64,000 bases of DNA from Catenibacillus scindens (lineage in GTDB: Bacteria; Bacillota; Clostridia; Lachnospirales; Lachnospiraceae): the NCBI RefSeq assembly GCF_014202115.1, contig NZ_JACHFW010000001.1, positions 608,511 through 672,510 of the forward strand. The letters are read 5' to 3'. Position 1 is the first letter of the stretch. The number at the start of each line of letters is the position of its first letter. This document shows positions 8,031 to 21,596 of the stretch, piece by piece. The translations under genes and the position numbers were made by a program. Under the pieces are notes generated by a model, which was not told where the DNA came from, searched no databases, and saw nothing but the letters and a program-made list of their open reading frames with translations.

Positions 8031-9671
8031 ATGGGCGAGCGCAAAAAATCCGTTGTCCGTCTTTTTGCGGCAGCAACGCTGTTGTTTGCAGTCTCCGCAT
8101 ACCGGCAGCTCAGCATGCGGTATTGGCCGGAGGATTTTCTACAGCCATATCTTGTCTGGGCGGTCTATATGCTGCTCCTCTTTGGCTGGCAGCATACCAT
8201 TACAACAAAAATCATGCAGAAGTCCATGCGCAGCCACCTGACGGCGCAGAATATCGTCAGTATCCTGTATTTAACGGTTCGCTTCGTCCAGGACGCCTTC
8301 CTCTACACCGATATTCCATGGATGCGCTTTACCGGATACTTTATCAATATAGCCGCCGTTTTCATACCGCTGTTCGGTCTTTACAGTGCATTCTATCTTG
8401 GCAAAGCTGAGGATTACCGAATCAGCAAAAAGTGGTATCTGCTCCTGATACCGGCTTGTTTTCTGAGCGTAATGGCGCTGACCAACGATCTGCATCATTT
8501 TTTCTATTATATCGTGCCAAATGAGCCACAGCCGAATTTGTATTTTCACCCATACATTGGCACATATATGATTCACATATGGGCGCTTAGTATCATTGCA
8601 TATCAGGTGTATGTGATTTATCAACGTAACGGCACGGCAAAGTCAGATCCGTTTTACCGAAAGCTGGCTCCCTTCTACGAGCCGATTTTACTCTTTCTGT
8701 TCAGTATTCCTTATGCTGCGACGGCCTACGTAGTGCGGTTTGAGCTTGTGGAATATTCGGCGGGACTGATTTTCATCATCGTGCTTTGCTGGCAGCTCTA
8801 TATTTTGACTGGGCTGATTCCCGTAAACACGCAGTACGGCGAAGTGTTCCGGCGGTCTACGGTGGCAATGCAGACTCTTTCCCCAAGTGGGGAGACGATT
8901 GCAACATCGGAAAACGCGGCAGATATCACACCGGTTATACTGGAATCCCTAAAGCAGAATCAGCATTTTTCTGTTACGGAAGATGTTATCATGCACCTGC
9001 ATCAAATCCCGGGTGGGTATATGGTCTGGCAGACCGATCTCTCGCAGATCAATCAGGCTTTACGGGAGCTTCAGAGACTGAATGCGGAACTGGAAGAAGA
9101 ACAAGATCTGCTGGCGCAGGAAATCCGCGTTCAATCAGATGAGGCAAGCATTCAGGCGCGCAATGGTATTTATGACAGCTTATCCTCAGAGGTTGCCGGA
9201 CAGCTCACCCTGCTGACAAAGCTTTTATCGAAGGAATCCCTTTCGTCAGACGACTGGAATCACATCTGCCTCATCGGTACTTATATCAAACGATTCTGCA
9301 ATCTGCAGCTTACTTATCAGGAAACACAAACGATACCGATGGGTGATTTGGCTCTCAGCTTACAGGACATGGCCAAATGTATGAAGAATATCGGCATCCG
9401 AACAAGCCTGGATTTTTGTCCCATATCGAATTTAGAACCAGAGCTGATTCTTCTCATCATGAAAACTTTGGAAGAGATTTTAGAGGAGGCAGATTTTCGT
9501 CTGACTTCTGTGGCAATCCAAATCAGCGATACGGTTTGCTTTGAGATTACCGGTACAGATCACGAGTTTGTTTCCCGTTCTTTAGAAGGCGGATATAGCC
9601 TTCAGACAGAGAAAATTCCGGCAGGCTATCGGCTTCTACTTTTGAAAGAAGGAGAGGTGGGGCAGTCATGA
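8031..9671 (+). CDS. 7TM sensor protein with degenerate kinase-like C-terminus
   Basis: Residues 8-260 contain seven or eight hydrophobic segments, the plan of the N-terminal 7TM region of some histidine kinases. A PAS-like part (about 285-345), a coiled coil (LRELQRLNAELEEEQDLLAQE, about 345-365) and a helical stretch ARNGIYDSLSSEVAGQLTLL follow. The last sits where the dimerisation/phosphotransfer helix should be but has no phospho-acceptor histidine in that motif. No clear N, G1 or G2 ATP-binding box follows. It likely senses a signal at the membrane and passes it to the separate kinase next door. The ATG is preceded by AAGGGGGG. It overlaps the next gene by 4 bases (ATGA). Confidence 0.75.
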   Translation: MGERKKSVVRLFAAATLLFAVSAYRQLSMRYWPEDFLQPYLVWAVYMLLLFGWQHTITTKIMQKSMRSHLTAQNIVSILYLTVRFVQDAFLYTDIPWMRFTGYFINIAAVFIPLFGLYSAFYLGKAEDYRISKKWYLLLIPACFLSVMALTNDLHHFFYYIVPNEPQPNLYFHPYIGTYMIHIWALSIIAYQVYVIYQRNGTAKSDPFYRKLAPFYEPILLFLFSIPYAATAYVVRFELVEYSAGLIFIIVLCWQLYILTGLIPVNTQYGEVFRRSTVAMQTLSPSGETIATSENAADITPVILESLKQNQHFSVTEDVIMHLHQIPGGYMVWQTDLSQINQALRELQRLNAELEEEQDLLAQEIRVQSDEASIQARNGIYDSLSSEVAGQLTLLTKLLSKESLSSDDWNHICLIGTYIKRFCNLQLTYQETQTIPMGDLALSLQDMAKCMKNIGIRTSLDFCPISNLEPELILLIMKTLEEILEEADFRLTSVAIQISDTVCFEITGTDHEFVSRSLEGGYSLQTEKIPAGYRLLLLKEGEVGQS

Positions 9672-10699
9672 AAAAGAAAACATCAGCCAAAATGATCAAA
9701 AAGGCAATCGATTCCTATCCCGGCGGTATCTGTTTCTCTGCATTGGACGGGCGGGTCATTCTTGTTAATGAGAAAATGAATCAGCTGATGCTTGAACTGA
9801 CCGGACACACGATTTTGAATGCAAAGGTGGTATGGGAGGAACTCGCAAACTTTGCCAATAACGGCAAGGCGGAAAAACTGAATCAGTCCTGGTTACCGAA
9901 AGATCCGGACAATGAAAATGGAAGCACCCACCAACAGTTGTTCTTCCGCTTCTCCGACAGCTCGGTCTGGCGTTTTGAACTGAGATTTCTTGATTCCAAT
10001 ACCGTTCAGATCGAGGCGGCGGAAATTACAGAACTCTACCGACTCAGCGAAGAACTGTACGAGAACACCATTCGGCTACAGGATATGCAAAAGCGTCAGA
10101 AAGCCTTGCTGGACAGTATCGTTGAAGTCAATTTGAATAAAGAGATTCTCACCGCGAAAATGCATATCCATGATGAGCTGGGTCATTGTCTGCTGGCCAC
10201 CACTAAGGCAATTACGGAAGACAGTCTGGCTGAGAATGCCGACACACTGCGGAAAAGCTGGAACAGTACCATTCAGGATTTTTCCAATATTTCTACCGTG
10301 TGGACGGTTCCCGATTCCTCTCTGCAGCCCGAACTGATGCAGGTGGCAGAGCTGATTGGCTGTAAGGTTGTATTCCTTGGCGAACAGCCAAAAAGTCGCA
10401 AGGCATTACAGCTTTTGTATGCCGCCGTCCGCGAGGCACTCACCAATGCGGTACGCTATGCGGACGCTACGGAACTGACGGTAAAAATCGAGCAGAACGA
10501 GAAAAGTTATCACATAGAGATATCCAATAACGGCAGCGTCACTGTCTCAAAAATCACGGAAGGCAACGGCCTTAGCGCATTAAGACAGCGGCTGGAGCAG
10601 GAAGGGGCTTCTTTGGAAGTATGCTGCAATGGCAGTGTTTCTCTGCTTGTAGATATTCCCTTTGATTTTGATAAGCCACAGAAAGGAGGACGGAAATGA
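9668..10699 (+). CDS. Soluble histidine kinase, PAS plus HATPase, NarL-partner type
   Basis: There is no membrane segment. Residues 10-130 look like a PAS domain (YPGGICFSALDGRVILVNEK). A coiled coil leads to the H-box MHIHDELGHCLL (about residue 165), whose HDELGH form is typical of HisKA_3-like kinases that phosphorylate LuxR-type regulators. The ATP-binding part shows REALTNAVRYA (N box) and EGNGLSALRQRL (G box). Both gene boundaries overlap by 4 bases (ATGA), implying translational coupling and fixed ratios with the 7TM sensor and the regulator. I infer that it is the catalytic half of a split sensor kinase. Confidence 0.85.
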   Translation: MKKKTSAKMIKKAIDSYPGGICFSALDGRVILVNEKMNQLMLELTGHTILNAKVVWEELANFANNGKAEKLNQSWLPKDPDNENGSTHQQLFFRFSDSSVWRFELRFLDSNTVQIEAAEITELYRLSEELYENTIRLQDMQKRQKALLDSIVEVNLNKEILTAKMHIHDELGHCLLATTKAITEDSLAENADTLRKSWNSTIQDFSNISTVWTVPDSSLQPELMQVAELIGCKVVFLGEQPKSRKALQLLYAAVREALTNAVRYADATELTVKIEQNEKSYHIEISNNGSVTVSKITEGNGLSALRQRLEQEGASLEVCCNGSVSLLVDIPFDFDKPQKGGRK

Positions 10700-11319
10700 T
10701 ACAAGTTTTAGTAGTAGAAGATTCCAGGATTACCCGGGACGCCATCGAGAGCCAGATTGCCAAATCAAAAAAATATGTCCTGTACGCCTCCATAGAAAAT
10801 GCGGCAAATGCAGAAATTGCCTGTCTGCGTGGAAGTGTCGATTTGATCCTGATGGATGTCTGCACTGCCGATGAAGAATCAGGGCTGAAAGCTGCGGCAA
10901 AGATCAAACAGTACAATCCTAAAATCAAGATTGTCATTATGACTTCCATGCCGGAGCATTCCTTTATCCAAAAGGCGAAAACATGCGGTTGTAATGGCTT
11001 TTGGTACAAGGAATATGGCAGCACTGCTTTGATGGAGGTTTGCGACCGGGTGATGAACGGCGAATTTGTTTATCCCGAGGACACGCCGGTAATTCGTATT
11101 GGGTATAGCAACAGCGCTGAGTTTACCAGTCGAGAATTTGATATTATCCGGGAGCTGGTGCAAGGCAGAAAATACGAGGAGATTGCGGCAGATCTGGATA
11201 TTACACTAAATACAGTCAAGTACCACATCAAGAATATCTTGCAGAAAACGGGCTATCAGAACACCTTGCAGTTGGTGGCTGAGGTCGTAGAAAAACGATT
11301 GATTTTACCAAAATATTAA
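10696..11319 (+). CDS. NarL/LuxR-family response regulator
   Basis: The receiver domain (1-125) has the acidic pocket (VVEDS), the phospho-acceptor in DLILMDVCTADEESG (Asp54), the switch Thr in IVIMTS and the lysine near FWYKEYG. The C-terminal LuxR helix-turn-helix runs from about 140 to 200 (FTSREFDIIRELVQGRKYEE, then LDITLNTVKYHIKNILQKTG). It is the last gene of the 8031-11319 operon and the natural candidate to bind the 18-bp motif at 6904-6921, 6955-6972 and 7926-7943. No clear terminator lies directly after it. Confidence 0.9.
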   Translation: MIQVLVVEDSRITRDAIESQIAKSKKYVLYASIENAANAEIACLRGSVDLILMDVCTADEESGLKAAAKIKQYNPKIKIVIMTSMPEHSFIQKAKTCGCNGFWYKEYGSTALMEVCDRVMNGEFVYPEDTPVIRIGYSNSAEFTSREFDIIRELVQGRKYEEIAADLDITLNTVKYHIKNILQKTGYQNTLQLVAEVVEKRLILPKY

Positions 11320-11390
11320 TTAAGAATCCACTGGACTTCCTGCAACATATGCCGTAAGCTATACTTCTAAAAAGGAAAGGCGGGGTTATT

Positions 11391-11792
11391 ATGGTTTGCA
11401 CTTATGAAGAATATTTAAAGCAACCAAAAGCGATTACATTTGGAAAAATGCAAATATTTCATGCGGAAATGCTTGCCGAGATTGGCGCAGACACGGAAGC
11501 ACTAGAGCTATATGACGAGTTAATGAAGGTTGCAACTCGCTATGCTGCAATCCGGGCAAATTGGCTACTGCTTAGCCGTGAGGAGAAAAGCGAGCAGGAC
11601 TCTGGCAGGACTTCCTGCCACAACTCCGTGATAACGCATTTCAATATGCTGGTGCGTTATTTAAAACAACAAGGCAAAGCCGCCGCATGGCGTGACGAAC
11701 TTGGCTATGAAGAGGATAATCCATATAACCGCAAAGCCATCGGAGACTTCGCCTGCTATTTAGCTTTCGTGAATGGAATAAATGCAAGATAA
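11391..11792 (+). CDS. Small conserved-looking hypothetical protein, 133 aa
   Basis: The gene has a GGAAAGG ribosome site and a terminator just after the stop. The protein is soluble and mostly helical, with a TPR-like first half (MLAEIGADTEALELYDELMK) and a C-terminal half with NSVITHFNMLVRYLK, WRDELG and RKAIGDFACYLAF. The last motifs remind me of DUF3232 proteins found near mobile elements in Clostridia, but that is recollection, not a search. No function can be given. Confidence 0.65.
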   Translation: MVCTYEEYLKQPKAITFGKMQIFHAEMLAEIGADTEALELYDELMKVATRYAAIRANWLLLSREEKSEQDSGRTSCHNSVITHFNMLVRYLKQQGKAAAWRDELGYEEDNPYNRKAIGDFACYLAFVNGINAR

Positions 11793-11797
11793 TTTTA

Positions 11798-11826
11798 GAC
11801 CGCCGAGTTTAGCTCGACGGTCTTTT
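11798..11826 (+). terminator. Intrinsic terminator
   Basis: Stem GACCGCCGAG (11798-11807) against CTCGACGGTC with one mismatch is followed by TTTT. It starts 6 bases after the preceding stop codon. Confidence 0.75.
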
Positions 11827-11970
11827 ACTCGCGTGAAACTTCTCGGCTCAATTCTGTTGCGGATTGATTTTTAGGAGAGCCGATCTAAAAGTATAAAAGC
11901 ATCGAACTTATGCTTTTAATGCTTTCCTATATAAGTTATCTTGTTTCTACAATTAATCAGGAGACTCGAT

Positions 11971-12051
11971 ATGCTCGAGAAAATAGTTTGGTGGATTGAG
12001 GCTACGTGGGGACGCTATAAGTTATATAGAAAACTAAAAAAGATAACATAA
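11971..12051 (+). CDS. 26-residue cationic, Trp-rich peptide
   Basis: ATG at 11971 is preceded by CAGGAGACTCGAT (a good AGGAG site) and the TAA at 12049-12051 is followed within 2 bases by an intrinsic terminator. The gene therefore has its own start and stop signals despite its size. The peptide begins MLEKIVWWIEATWGRY and ends KLYRKLKKIT. It has three Trp, a net charge of about +4 and hydrophobic residues on one helical face, as in membrane-active peptides. It could be a small toxin, a bacteriocin-like peptide or a regulatory peptide. No neighbour resembles an immunity or export gene. Confidence 0.5.
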   Translation: MLEKIVWWIEATWGRYKLYRKLKKIT

Positions 12052-12052
12052 A

Positions 12053-12083
12053 AATAGGCTCGCAGCAAAGCGAGCTTATTTTT
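12053..12083 (+). terminator. Intrinsic terminator of the small peptide gene
   Basis: An 11-bp stem (12053-12063 and 12070-12080, core GCTCGC/GCGAGC, one G-T pair) is followed by TTTA. From 12084 to 12218 I see no further gene. Confidence 0.8.
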
Positions 12084-12218
12084 ATGTCTATTTTATTCCA
12101 TACGCATTAGTGGCTCGTTTTTCTCGCGACGATTCTGGTCCTCTACTGCGTCCTATTGACCGCTTATGGCATATTCTATAATCTAAAACTCAGCATTTTT
12201 TATATTTAATTTTGGTTG

Positions 12219-12848
12219 TCATAGATTGCTTCTATTACAGGAAATACAAAGCATTTGGAGATTATCATATTCCGTTTTTCCTCCTTTTGACCAGGGCAGA
12301 ATATGATCACCATCCATATCGGTATACGCGAAGTGATTGCCACATTTAGCGCATACGCCTTCTTGTTCGTTGTACTTACGTAATTTATCTTTTTCGTTAA
12401 AAGTTCGGATATTGAGATGCTTTTCCTCCCCGGTTAACAAATATGCATAGATGCCTTTGTTATTTGTAACATCGTCATCCATTTCAAGCTCTGCAACTCT
12501 TGCTTCAAGTTCATCGGAGTTATAATGCTCATCTTTATGGCGATTGTAATAAATCCCCCACGGAAGCCCTTTCATATATTTGCGATAGTTAGGAAATACA
12601 GTTTTGACCCAGTTAATAACATTTTGGAAATACATCCATAAATCATTGGCTGAGGTATCATGCTGATGTTTCGCCATATAATCTTCGAGAGCTATACCTT
12701 CAGCGTCAGATATCCAGGTAAGAACTGTATGTAAATAATCCTGTCGGATTGGACTCCCGTTTAAATAGTCACTGGCAAGATTGTAGGCAACGCAATTTGT
12801 CTTGCTAAAATACTTTTTCGCTTCAGTGGTCCATGTACCGGAATACAC
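12219..12848 (-). pseudogene. HNH endonuclease, C-terminal part of a DUF262/HNH-type protein
   Basis: The C-terminal 60 residues form an HNH nuclease: two CxxC pairs (CAKCG and CISCN) surround DMDGDHILPWSKGGKTEYDN, with the metal-binding HNH histidines in place. The rest is helical. Intact proteins with this tail usually start with a DUF262/ParB-like domain (GmrSD-type restriction or anti-phage proteins). Here the frame opens after a TAA about 27 bases upstream of the GTG at 12848, and no good ribosome site is seen, so the N-terminal half seems lost. The fragment could still fold as a nuclease domain. Confidence 0.6.
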
Positions 12849-13088
12849 AGCATACGGAAAATCTGGAATCGGTTAAAGATACGGCCTTATCAAACTGTTG
12901 GTTTTCAGAAGACGAGATTTACATGCTATAGAATTATTGCCTGCAGGATATAATCACCCTGTAGGCATCCATTACCCGTTTGGCTAAGTCAGATTAGTAT
13001 CGACATTGTTAGTGAATAGATAGTAAATCATCCAATGCCTTGACATTATTGCCGAGCTTAATGAGTTCAGAATGATTTTCATCAATCG

Positions 13089-13333
13089 AGATCTAACAAG
13101 AAACTTTCTTACAATTCATATTATTGGGAGATTCAAGATAGCGATAGCAACATTCGGGTTACTGATGCGGACTCACAGTTTACAGTAGATGACGCCCTCA
13201 ATAGTAGTGATTTAGCTTCGAAGGTAAAAAGTCTGCTGATCTCTATTTTCAAGTACTTAAAGATGACGCTAGTCCAGTGCTTCACTACAAAGCTTCATTT
13301 TGGCAAGATAAGACACTGAATATTAAGCTATAG
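13089..13333 (+). pseudogene. Frameshifted remnant of an unknown gene
   Basis: One frame gives SYNSYYWEIQDSDSNIRVTD and on to SSDLASKVKS. After a one-step shift near 13235 another frame continues with DLYFQVLKDDASPVLHYKAS and a tail ending at TAG 13331-13333. Composition is protein-like in both pieces and they join naturally. There is no start codon or ribosome site. I do not recognise the family. Bases 12849-13088 show only scattered short open stretches on both strands and no supportable gene. Confidence 0.35.
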
Positions 13334-13379
13334 CATTGCCGCTCGCCGACCAGTACAAAAATTGGTGCAAATTCTCATT

Positions 13380-13428
13380 TTCTCACGGCTTTCGCTCTAG
13401 GCGTAACCGCAAAGCAAAGCCGTGAGAA
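13380..13428. repeat. 13-bp inverted repeat at the inner island junction
   Basis: TTCTCACGGCTTT (13380-13392) is exactly repeated in inverse at 13416-13428. It abuts the inner end of the recognisable intron 5' segment, so it may mark where foreign DNA joins the intron. Confidence 0.55.
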
Positions 13429-13429
13429 A

Positions 13430-13594
13430 TGCATATTCTGCTATCAGAGTGACGTCCTAACACAGAGGTTTGCCTACAGCTTCCTCCAGATTCCACCTCA
13501 CGATGGGCACCCTTGCTGTTCAGCTATGTGCTTCGTCGTTGCCTACGCGCACTCGGGACTTTCACCCGTTAGAGCCCGCCCATGGCGGGCGAAC
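13430..13594 (-). mobile_element. Group II intron 5' end (domain I fragment)
   Basis: Read on the minus strand from 13594: GTTCGCCCGCCATGGGCGGG, then ACGGGTGAAAGTCCCGAGTG, then GGGTGCCCATCGTGAGGTGG and GAAGCTGTAGGCAAA. This series is the familiar 5' region of bacterial group II introns. It begins directly after the T-run of the rpoC terminator, the insertion preference known for bacterial class C introns. The first bases (GTTCG) differ from the usual GTGCG. The rest of the intron is missing here; its 3' part is at 213-983 on the same strand. Confidence 0.65.
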
Positions 13595-13630
13595 TAAAAA
13601 AGGAGCCCTGAGATTTCTCTCAAAGCTCCT
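13595..13630 (-). terminator. rpoC intrinsic terminator
   Basis: Minus strand AGGAGC (13630-13625), an inner GAGA/TCTC pair and GCTCCT (13606-13601) form a long stem followed by six T. The intron 5' end follows at once. Confidence 0.85.
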
Positions 13631-13651
13631 CGATTGGATAGGATTGACATA

Positions 13652-17497
<3,846 letters not shown>

Positions 17498-17514
17498 ATA
17501 TGGCACTCCCTTCT

Positions 17515-20500
17515 TTAGTCATCTAAATCGGAATCACTGCTGCTGTCGAAAAAGTCATCAAAATCATCGTCAGACTCCTCAACATCAATCAGTTCATTAT
17601 TGTCATCAAGCTCCTGCTCCTTATAACCATAATCGCCCATAGATTCATTATCATACTCGAAATTATGGCTGCCGTTCATCATATTAGTAATATCCTCATC
17701 GCTGTAGTCGATGTTCTCGCCAATCTCAACCTCTGTCTGGTCATCACGAAGAACGCGCACATCCAAAGCCAGTGCCTGAAGCTCTTTGAGAAGTACCTTA
17801 AAGGATTCAGGGATACCGGGCTCGCTGACATTTTCGCCTTTGATAATCGCTTCATAGGTCTTCACACGTCCGGTCACGTCATCGGACTTGAAGGTAAGGA
17901 TTTCCTGAAGGGTATAGGATGCGCCGTAGGCTTCCAGCGCCCAAACCTCCATCTCACCGAAACGCTGTCCGCCGAACTGCGCCTTACCGCCCAGAGGCTG
18001 CTGGGTTACAAGGGAGTACGGGCCGGTGGAACGGGCATGGATCTTATCATCAACCAGATGGTGAAGTTTCAGGTAATGCATGTAACCTACCGTAACCGGG
18101 CTGTCGAATTCCTCGCCGGTGCGGCCGTCGCGGAGACGGATCTTACCGGTACGGCTGATAGGAACGCCCCTCCATTCCTCTCTGTGAGCTTTATTTTTAT
18201 CCAGATAATCATAAACCTCAGGGTCAAGATTATCTTTCCATTTCTCTGTAAATTCTTCCCAGGAAGTGTTCACGTAATCGTTAGCCATTTCCAGGGTATC
18301 CATAATATCTTCCTCGTGGGCGCCGTCAAAGACCGGAGTCTCAATCTTAAATCCGAGAGCTTTTGCCGCAAGCCCCAGATGGACTTCCAACACCTGTCCG
18401 ATATTCATACGTGAAGGCACGCCCAGGGGGTTAAGAACAATATCCAGCGGACGTCCGTTGGGCAGGAAAGGCATATCTTCCACAGGAAGTACACGGGAAA
18501 CAACACCCTTATTACCGTGGCGGCCGGCCATCTTATCACCTACGGAAATCTTACGTTTCTGGGCGATATAGACGCGAACACATTCATTAACGCCTGGAGA
18601 CAGCTCATCGCCGTTTTCCCTTGTAAATACCTTGGCGTCCAGGATAATACCGTACTCGCCGTGAGGCACTTTCAGTGATGTATCGCGGACTTCACGGGCC
18701 TTCTCGCCGAAAATCGCCCGGAGCAGGCGCTCCTCAGCGGTCAGCTCAGTCTCGCCCTTAGGTGTAACTTTACCTACAAGGATATCCCCGGCGCGCACCT
18801 CGGCACCCACACGGATAATTCCCCGCTCATCCAGGTTCTTCAGTGCTTCATCACCGACGCCCGGAACATCTCTTGTGATCTCTTCCGGCCCCAGCTTTGT
18901 ATCTCTGGCTTCCGCCTCATACTCGGCAATGTGGATCGATGTGTAAACGTCTTCCTGAACAAGACGCTCGCTGAGCAGTACGGCGTCCTCGTAGTTATAG
19001 CCTTCCCATGTCATAAAACCGATCAGCGGGTTCTTTCCAAGGGCCAGCTCTCCATTGTATGTGGACGGGCCGTCGGCCAGAACATCACCGGCATTGACAC
19101 GGTCATTTTTATAGACAATTGGGCGCTGATTATAGCAGGCCCCCTGGTTGCTTCCAATAAATTTCAGCAATTTATAGCGGTCCTTGTCACCGTCATCTGT
19201 CTTGACAACGATCTCGCTGGCGGAAGATTTCTCAACCACACCGGAACGCTTGGCAATGACACACACGCCGGAGTCCACAGCGGCCTTGCCCTCCATACCT
19301 GTACCTACGATAGATGAATCGGTAAGCATGAGAGGCACTGCCTGACGCTGCATGTTGGAACCCATGAGGGCTCGGTTGGCGTCGTCATTTTCCAGGAAGG
19401 GGATCATGGATGTAGCCACAGAAAATACCATCTTCGGGGATACGTCCATCAGGTCGATCCTGGAGCGGGCAAACTGGGATGTCTCCTCGCGGAAACGTCC
19501 GGATACGTTATGTTCCACAAAGTGGCCCTCCTCATCCAGAGGCGCGTTAGCCTGAGCCACAATGTAATTATCTTCCTCATCGGCTGTCAGATAAACAACC
19601 TCATCTGTTACCTTTGGGTTCATCGGGTCAGATTTGTCCACCTTGCGGTAAGGCGCCTCAATGAAACCATACTCGTTAATGCGGGCATAGGTAGCCAGAG
19701 AGTTGATCAGACCGATATTGGGACCTTCAGGCGTCTCGATCGGACACATACGTCCGTAATGAGTATAGTGAACGTCGCGGACCTCGAATCCGGCACGGTC
19801 ACGGGAGAGACCTCCGGGACCCAGGGCTGAGAGACGACGCTTGTGAGTCAGCTCGGACAGAGGGTTATTCTGATCCATGAACTGAGAAAGCTGGGAGCTT
19901 CCGAAGAACTCCTTCACCGCCGCAGTTACCGGTTTGATGTTAATGAGAGACTGTGGTGAGATACCTTCCAGATCCTGGGTAGTCATACGTTCACGCACCA
20001 CACGTTCCATTCTGGAAAGACCGATGCGGTACTGGTTCTGGAGAAGCTCTCCGACAGCGCGGATACGGCGGTTGCCCAGGTGGTCGATATCGTCAGATGT
20101 TCCAACACCATATTCCAGATGCATATTGTAGTTGATGGAAGCAAAAATATCTTCCTTTGTAATATGCATAGGCACAAGCTCATGGACATTTTTCCGGATC
20201 GCTCTCTTAATATCTTCTATATCATCAAACTCGTCAAGAATGGATTTAAGCACAGGGTAGTAAACCAGTTCTGTCACGCCAAGTTCTCTCGGATCTACAT
20301 CCACATAAGCGGAAAGATCTACAGCCATGTTGGACAGCACTTTTACCTTACGGCCTTCCTCATTTGTAATAAATACTGCGGGGATAGCAGCGTTCTGGAT
20401 GGCTACCGCCAGTTCTTCCGTAATGGTAGTTCCTGCTTCCGCCAGAATCTCCCCTGTGGAAGTGTCAACTACATCCTCAGCCAAAGTAAAATTTTTGATC

Positions 20501-21363
20501 CGGTATTTGAATGCCAGCTTCTTATTAAATTTATAGCGGCCCACCTTGGCCAGATCATATCTTCTCGGATCAAAGAACATAGCGTTGATCAGACTCTCCG
20601 CGCTCTCCACAGACAGAGGTTCGCCCGGACGGATCTTTTTATACAGTTCCAGGAGACCATCGTGATAATTGTCAGAAGTATCCTTGGTCATGCTGGCAAG
20701 AATCTTTGGCTCTTCGCCAAACAGATCAATGATCTCCTGGTTAGTGCCAACGCCCAGAGAACGGATCAGCACAGTAATAGGTACCTTACGGGTACGATCC
20801 ACACGAACATAGAAAACATCATTAGAATCTGTCTCATATTCCAGCCATGCGCCTCTGTTAGGGATAACTGTACATGTAAACAGCTTCTTACCGATCTTGT
20901 CGTGGCCAATACCATAATAAATACCCGGAGAACGCACCAACTGGCTGACAATAACACGCTCAGCACCGTTGATCACGAAGGTACCTGTCTCTGTCATAAT
21001 CGGCAGATCGCCCATAAAGATCTCATGCTCATTGATCTCATCAGTTTCCTTGTTAATAAGACGGACTTTAACCTTCAGCGGAGCCGCGTAGGTCGCGTCG
21101 CGTTCCTTACACTCTTCAATACTATACTTAACATCATCTTCACATAATGTGAAGTCTGTAAACTCAAGGCTCAGATGCCCGCTGTAATCAGCGATTGGAG
21201 ATATATCATCAAAAACTTCCTTCAGACCCTTTTCCAGAAACCAATTGTAGGAATTTTTCTGGACCTCGATCAGGTTGGGCATCTCAAGGACTTCTTTTCG
21301 ATGAGAATAGCTCATTCGGATGCCTTTACCGGCTTTTACTGGTTTAATTCGTTTGCTATTCAT
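17515..21363 (-). CDS. rpoB: RNA polymerase beta subunit
   Basis: This is the beta subunit of RNA polymerase (1,282 aa), with rifampicin-pocket sequences [20 protein letters not shown] and [20 protein letters not shown]-contact motifs [14 protein letters not shown] and [10 protein letters not shown], and an acidic C-terminal extension of about 60 residues ([12 protein letters not shown]). The wild-type-like residues of the rifampicin cluster (Q, D, H and S at the usual places) are present. ATG at 21363 follows GGGGTG. It has its own promoter (21471-21500) with a leader of about 100 bases, not an upstream rplL. Confidence 0.97.
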   Translation of the reverse strand: MNSKRIKPVKAGKGIRMSYSHRKEVLEMPNLIEVQKNSYNWFLEKGLKEVFDDISPIADYSGHLSLEFTDFTLCEDDVKYSIEECKERDATYAAPLKVKVRLINKETDEINEHEIFMGDLPIMTETGTFVINGAERVIVSQLVRSPGIYYGIGHDKIGKKLFTCTVIPNRGAWLEYETDSNDVFYVRVDRTRKVPITVLIRSLGVGTNQEIIDLFGEEPKILASMTKDTSDNYHDGLLELYKKIRPGEPLSVESAESLINAMFFDPRRYDLAKVGRYKFNKKLAFKYRIKNFTLAEDVVDTSTGEILAEAGTTITEELAVAIQNAAIPAVFITNEEGRKVKVLSNMAVDLSAYVDVDPRELGVTELVYYPVLKSILDEFDDIEDIKRAIRKNVHELVPMHITKEDIFASINYNMHLEYGVGTSDDIDHLGNRRIRAVGELLQNQYRIGLSRMERVVRERMTTQDLEGISPQSLINIKPVTAAVKEFFGSSQLSQFMDQNNPLSELTHKRRLSALGPGGLSRDRAGFEVRDVHYTHYGRMCPIETPEGPNIGLINSLATYARINEYGFIEAPYRKVDKSDPMNPKVTDEVVYLTADEEDNYIVAQANAPLDEEGHFVEHNVSGRFREETSQFARSRIDLMDVSPKMVFSVATSMIPFLENDDANRALMGSNMQRQAVPLMLTDSSIVGTGMEGKAAVDSGVCVIAKRSGVVEKSSASEIVVKTDDGDKDRYKLLKFIGSNQGACYNQRPIVYKNDRVNAGDVLADGPSTYNGELALGKNPLIGFMTWEGYNYEDAVLLSERLVQEDVYTSIHIAEYEAEARDTKLGPEEITRDVPGVGDEALKNLDERGIIRVGAEVRAGDILVGKVTPKGETELTAEERLLRAIFGEKAREVRDTSLKVPHGEYGIILDAKVFTRENGDELSPGVNECVRVYIAQKRKISVGDKMAGRHGNKGVVSRVLPVEDMPFLPNGRPLDIVLNPLGVPSRMNIGQVLEVHLGLAAKALGFKIETPVFDGAHEEDIMDTLEMANDYVNTSWEEFTEKWKDNLDPEVYDYLDKNKAHREEWRGVPISRTGKIRLRDGRTGEEFDSPVTVGYMHYLKLHHLVDDKIHARSTGPYSLVTQQPLGGKAQFGGQRFGEMEVWALEAYGASYTLQEILTFKSDDVTGRVKTYEAIIKGENVSEPGIPESFKVLLKELQALALDVRVLRDDQTEVEIGENIDYSDEDITNMMNGSHNFEYDNESMGDYGYKEQELDDNNELIDVEESDDDFDDFFDSSSDSDLDD

Positions 21364-21470
21364 TAGACGTTTTCACCCCTTAAATCGTTGTGTACGAGTT
21401 CCTTTTGTGCAGTTTGACAGTGGGCTTTCCGGCCAAATGGCCTAGCACCCCACACTAATTGCAGTATAAT

Positions 21471-21500
21471 ATCTTACCACGAAAAGGATAAAATTGTCAA
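21471..21500 (-). promoter_or_regulatory. rpoBC promoter
   Basis: On the minus strand -35 TTGACA (21500-21495), an 18-base spacer and -10 TAAGAT (21476-21471) precede a leader of about 100 bases containing a GGCCATTTGGCC hairpin. Nothing else is seen in the 21364-21550 gap. Confidence 0.7.
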
Positions 21501-21550
21501 GTTTTTTTTACAGCAACTTGATCCCCGGCAAGCTGGTGGGGCACAGAAAT

Positions 21551-21589
21551 AAAGCCGTACTCTGACAGTCCGGTCAAAGTACGGCTTTC
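21551..21589 (-). terminator. Terminator between degV and rpoB
   Basis: A long stem AAAGCCGTAC...GTACGGCTTT (21551-21560 and 21580-21589) gives a TTTATTT tail on the minus strand, just after the DegV stop. Confidence 0.8.
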
Positions 21590-21596
21590 ATATGAC

